A DNA stretch of 64,000 nucleotides from Euzebya tangerina (GTDB lineage: Bacteria > Actinomycetota > Nitriliruptoria > Euzebyales > Euzebyaceae): positions 1,488,001 through 1,552,000 of the forward strand of contig NZ_PPDK01000001.1 in NCBI RefSeq assembly GCF_003074135.1. The letters are read 5' to 3'. The number at the start of each line of letters is the position of its first letter. Within the stretch, counting starts at the first letter, position 1. Both the position numbers and the translations under genes were made by a program. The notes under the pieces are model-generated. The model worked only from the letters and a program-made list of their open reading frames with translations. It did not search any database and had not been told where the DNA came from. Shown one piece after another: positions 61,199 to 64,000 of this stretch.

Positions 61199-62416
61199 AT
61201 GCCCGACGCCCCCCTGAGCGACATCCGGGTGATCGCGGTCGAGCAGTACGGGGCTGGCCCGTTCGGTTCGCTGCACCTGGCTGATCTCGGGGCCGAGGTC
61301 ATCAAGATCGAGGATGCGAGGACCGGTGGCGATGTCGGGCGGTACGTGCCGCCGTTCGCGGATGCCGAGGCCGAGGACAGCCTGTTCTTCCAGACCTTCA
61401 ACCGTGGCAAGCGGTCCCTCTCCCTCGACCTGTCCACGGCGGCCGGGCAGGAGGTGCTTCGCGATCTGGTCGCGGGGGCGGACGCCGTCTACTCCAACCT
61501 CCGTGGTGACCTGCCCGAGCGGCTCGGCATCACCTACGACGCCCTGGCCGACGTCAACCCGATGATCGTGTGTGCCTCGGTGTCGGGGTACGGCATGACC
61601 GGCCCGCGGGCCAAGGACCCCGCCTACGACTACATCCTCCAGGGGCTGACCGGGTGGATGTCGCTGACGGGTGAGCCGGATGGACCACCCACGAAGACCG
61701 GTCTGTCGCTGGTCGACTACCTGGGTGGTGTCCTCGGAGCCTTCTCCCTGCTGGCCGGCGTCCACCAGGCGCGGCGCGACGGGATCGGCTGCGACTGTGA
61801 CGTCTCCCTGTTCGACGTGGCTGTCTCGATGCTCACCTACCCGGCCACGTGGTGGTTGAACGAGTCTCACCAGGCAACCCGCCGGGCCGACTCCGCCCAT
61901 CCGTCGCTGGTCCCCTTCCAGAACTTCCGGACCGCCGACGGCTGGATGGTGGTCGGCTGTGCGAAGGAGAAGTTCTTCGTGCGCCTGGCCGAGGCCATCG
62001 GCAGGCCCGAGCTGGCGACGGACCCCCGCTACGTCGACTTCACGGCCCGGGCCGAACATCGAGAGTCGCTGCTCGACATCCTGATCCAGACCTTCCAGAC
62101 CAAGCCGACGGCGGAGTGGTTGGCGATCCTCGGTGATGCCGGAGTGCCGTCAGGCCCGGTCAACGACGTGGCCACCGCCTTGCAGGATCCGCAGATCGAG
62201 GCTCGCGGCTCGATCGTCACCGTCGACCATCCGCGGCGCGGCGAGCTACGACTGCCGGGGACCGCCGTCCGCGTCGGTGACCAGGGACCGGGACGGGCGG
62301 CGGCGCCCGAGCGGGACGCCGACGCCGCGGTGCTGATGGCAGAGCTGGGCTACGACGAGGCGCGGGTGCGAACACTCCGCGATGCAGGCGCCTTCGGGTC
62401 GGTGGCCGACGGATGA
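61199..62416 (+). CDS. CaiB/BaiF family CoA-transferase
   Basis: 405 aa type III CoA-transferase. VIAVEQYGAGPFGSLHLADLG, NRGKRSLSLDLSTAAGQEVL, VSGYGMTGPRAKDPAYDYIL and catalytic Asp in GLSLVDYLGGVLGAF; C-terminal DHPRRGELRLPGTAVR. Moves CoA between an acyl-CoA and a free acid. GAGGAG 8 bp before ATG. First gene of the operon with MmgE/PrpD and RidA. Confidence 0.95.
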   Translation: MPDAPLSDIRVIAVEQYGAGPFGSLHLADLGAEVIKIEDARTGGDVGRYVPPFADAEAEDSLFFQTFNRGKRSLSLDLSTAAGQEVLRDLVAGADAVYSNLRGDLPERLGITYDALADVNPMIVCASVSGYGMTGPRAKDPAYDYILQGLTGWMSLTGEPDGPPTKTGLSLVDYLGGVLGAFSLLAGVHQARRDGIGCDCDVSLFDVAVSMLTYPATWWLNESHQATRRADSAHPSLVPFQNFRTADGWMVVGCAKEKFFVRLAEAIGRPELATDPRYVDFTARAEHRESLLDILIQTFQTKPTAEWLAILGDAGVPSGPVNDVATALQDPQIEARGSIVTVDHPRRGELRLPGTAVRVGDQGPGRAAAPERDADAAVLMAELGYDEARVRTLRDAGAFGSVADG

Positions 62417-62429
62417 GTGCGAGGGCCCG

Positions 62430-63815
62430 GTGACCCTCGCCGCAGACCTGGCGGAGTGGGCTGAGAACGCAACGATCCCGGACCACGTCGAGGACGTTGT
62501 CGCTCGGCACCTCGCCGATGCCCTGACCTGCGCCTGGGCCGGTCGCGGGACGCCGGTCGTGCAGTCGGCGCTGGCAGCGGTCGCGGGTGACGCAGGTCCC
62601 TGCAGGCTGCCCGGTCTCGGCGTGTCGCTGGCTGCCCCCTCTGCCGCGCTCGTACTCGGTACCGCCATCCACGCCTTGGACTTCGACGACACCCACGCTG
62701 CAGGCCTGGTCCACGCCTCAGCGCCAACCGTCGCCGCGGGGCTGGCCGTCGGGCAGGTACAGGGCTCCCGGCCGGTTGAGATCCTCGCCGCCATCGCGGT
62801 CGGGATGGAGATCATCTGCCGACTCGGCACGGCGGTCCGCCACGGCTTCCACGCCCGCGGGTTCCACGCCACATCGGTGTGCGGCACCCCCGCGGCCGCC
62901 GCGGTGGCAGCCCGCCTATCCGGCGCTGACAAGCAGGGGATCGCGGCTGCCATGACCCTGGCCACGTCGATGTCCTCGGGACTGCTCGAATTCCTGGCCG
63001 ATGGCTCATCGACCAAGCAGGTCCACCCGGGGTGGGCGGCACACGCCGGGGTCATGGCAGCTCGGCTTGCAGGACAGGGCATCGCCGGCCCCGCCGCCGC
63101 GCTGGAGGGGACGAACGGCCTCTTCGCCACCTTCACCGGGACGGCGGTTCCGCCCGAAGCTGTCACCGACGCTCTGGATGAGCGGTGGGAGGCGACCCGC
63201 ATCACGATCAAGCCCTACCCGGCCTGCCAACTGGTCCACGCCGCGCTGGACGCGGCCGTCGAGATCGGCCCGCAGGTGGACGAGCACGGCCTGGCCGACA
63301 TCACGTCCATCACGGTCGACCTGCCCAGAGCGGCCGCTGACGTTGTCGCCGAACCCGACGCGACCAAGCGCCGGCCACGAACGCCGTACGAGGCCAAGTT
63401 CTCCCTGGTCTGGTCGCTCGCGGCGATGCTGCACGACGGCGCGGTGACGGCCACGACGTTCGCCGCGGGGCGGCTGGCAGACCCGGCGCTGCTCGCACTG
63501 GTGGACCGGACCGACGTCCGGCTGGTCGAGTCGGACGGCCCGGCCGCCGCAGCACCCGGACGGGTCGCCATCACCTGGGTCGACGGTCACACCGCCGAGG
63601 GCCGCGTGGCGCACAGCAGCGGCGGCCCCGACGACCCCGATCTGGACCAGGTGGTCCAGCGCAAGATGGTGGCGGCCCTCGGCTCGGAGCGGGCGACGGC
63701 GCTGGCGACAGCCGTTGACGGTTTGCGCCGGAGCGGCAGCCCCGCAGCCCTCGAGGTGATGCTCGCCGCCCTCGAGGACACCACACCCCCGCAGCTGACA
63801 GGATCCACGACGTGA
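62430..63815 (+). CDS. MmgE/PrpD family protein
   Basis: 461 aa from GTG 62430. Conserved IHALDFDDTHAAGLVHASAP, HARGFHATSVCGTPAAAAVA and KPYPACQLVHAALDAAVEI. The family includes 2-methylcitrate dehydratase, cis-aconitate decarboxylase and iminodisuccinate epimerase; with RidA and a CoA-transferase next to it, a substrate other than methylcitrate is likely. Its stop overlaps the next GTG by 4 bp. Confidence 0.92.
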   Translation: MTLAADLAEWAENATIPDHVEDVVARHLADALTCAWAGRGTPVVQSALAAVAGDAGPCRLPGLGVSLAAPSAALVLGTAIHALDFDDTHAAGLVHASAPTVAAGLAVGQVQGSRPVEILAAIAVGMEIICRLGTAVRHGFHARGFHATSVCGTPAAAAVAARLSGADKQGIAAAMTLATSMSSGLLEFLADGSSTKQVHPGWAAHAGVMAARLAGQGIAGPAAALEGTNGLFATFTGTAVPPEAVTDALDERWEATRITIKPYPACQLVHAALDAAVEIGPQVDEHGLADITSITVDLPRAAADVVAEPDATKRRPRTPYEAKFSLVWSLAAMLHDGAVTATTFAAGRLADPALLALVDRTDVRLVESDGPAAAAPGRVAITWVDGHTAEGRVAHSSGGPDDPDLDQVVQRKMVAALGSERATALATAVDGLRRSGSPAALEVMLAALEDTTPPQLTGSTT

Positions 63816-64000
63816 CCTTCACCCCCATCACCCCGACGGACTTCCCCTGGTTCGACTACCAGCGCTACAGCTTCTCCCTCGGCCTGCGCACCGGTGGTGC
63901 CGAGGGGAAGGTGGTGCTGTCCGGCCACTCGGCGTCGGAGTACAGCCCCGACCGCGGGCGGATCGTGGTCGACGGTGACATGCGAGCGCAGGCGAACACG
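63812..64000 (+). CDS. RidA (YjgF/UK114) family protein, partial
   Basis: First 63 residues, cut by the window end. Starts GTG 63812 overlapping the upstream stop (GTGA). The RidA pattern is visible: FPWFDYQRYSFSLGLRTGGA, VVLSGHSASEYSPDRGRIVV, GDMRAQANT. RidA proteins hydrolyse imine/enamine intermediates, so the pathway probably produces one. Confidence 0.85.
   Translation, partial: MTFTPITPTDFPWFDYQRYSFSLGLRTGGAEGKVVLSGHSASEYSPDRGRIVVDGDMRAQANT

Noticed and set aside
1-64000. CRISPR arrays, rRNA genes, insertion sequences or prophage genes
   Set aside because: None seen: no regularly spaced repeats, no transposase or phage structural genes.

Overview
The window is high-GC DNA from an actinobacterium. 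Evidence for that: two secreted proteins with cell-wall-binding type 2 (CWB2) repeats, many GTG/TTG starts, start codons placed 6-7 nt behind a TAnnnT -10 box (leaderless mRNAs), GlxA-, IclR- and MarR-type regulators and an F420-type oxidoreductase. The CWB2 proteins would fit the Nitriliruptoria/Euzebya side of the phylum, but that placement is a guess.

Layout. 1-4.5 kb: an SDR plus a GH16-like protein, a divergent GlxA-type regulator and a CWB2 surface protein. 4.7 kb: tRNA-Thr(CGT). 5.5-11.1 kb: a defence block, namely a complete four-gene type II CBASS operon (CD-NTase, E2-E1 fusion Cap2, JAMM protease Cap3, DUF4297-SAVED effector Cap4), each junction a 4-bp overlap, followed by a NERD-nuclease-like gene. 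11-20 kb: a recombination-scarred accessory region in which intact genes (homocysteine S-methyltransferase, staphylococcal-type nuclease, VOC protein, nucleotidyltransferase) each have a broken partial copy nearby. A second CWB2 protein with a membrane partner and an RHH/nucleotidyltransferase pair lie here too. 20-26 kb: small hypotheticals, a Uma2 nuclease, a SWIM-SNF2 helicase and VapBC.

26.5-37.2 kb: a divergent catabolic locus. On the minus strand IclR regulator, sugar-type ABC importer, nucleoside hydrolase, two SDRs and ribokinase. On the plus strand an enamidase-like amidohydrolase, two PF06684 paralogues and an isochorismatase-fold hydrolase. The set reads as import of a riboside, cleavage, ribose phosphorylation and degradation of the base. 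37-43 kb: a PBP4-type carboxypeptidase, MntA/HepT, MarR with an ABC exporter.

43-64 kb: a second, larger catabolic region: peptide/nickel-type ABC importer with amidase and cupin; acyl-CoA dehydrogenase and VOC protein; AzlCD exporter with cupin proteins and an alpha/beta hydrolase; acyl-CoA ligase, LLM oxidoreductase and MaoC hydratase; CaiB CoA-transferase, MmgE/PrpD and RidA. Three divergent intergenic regions here carry the same operator-like word CATCAGATG at four sites (one with a single-base variation), usually inside a 17-18 bp promoter spacer. This ties at least 20 genes into one probable regulon whose repressor is not visible in the window. A Fic gene with its own inverted-repeat operator sits within this region.
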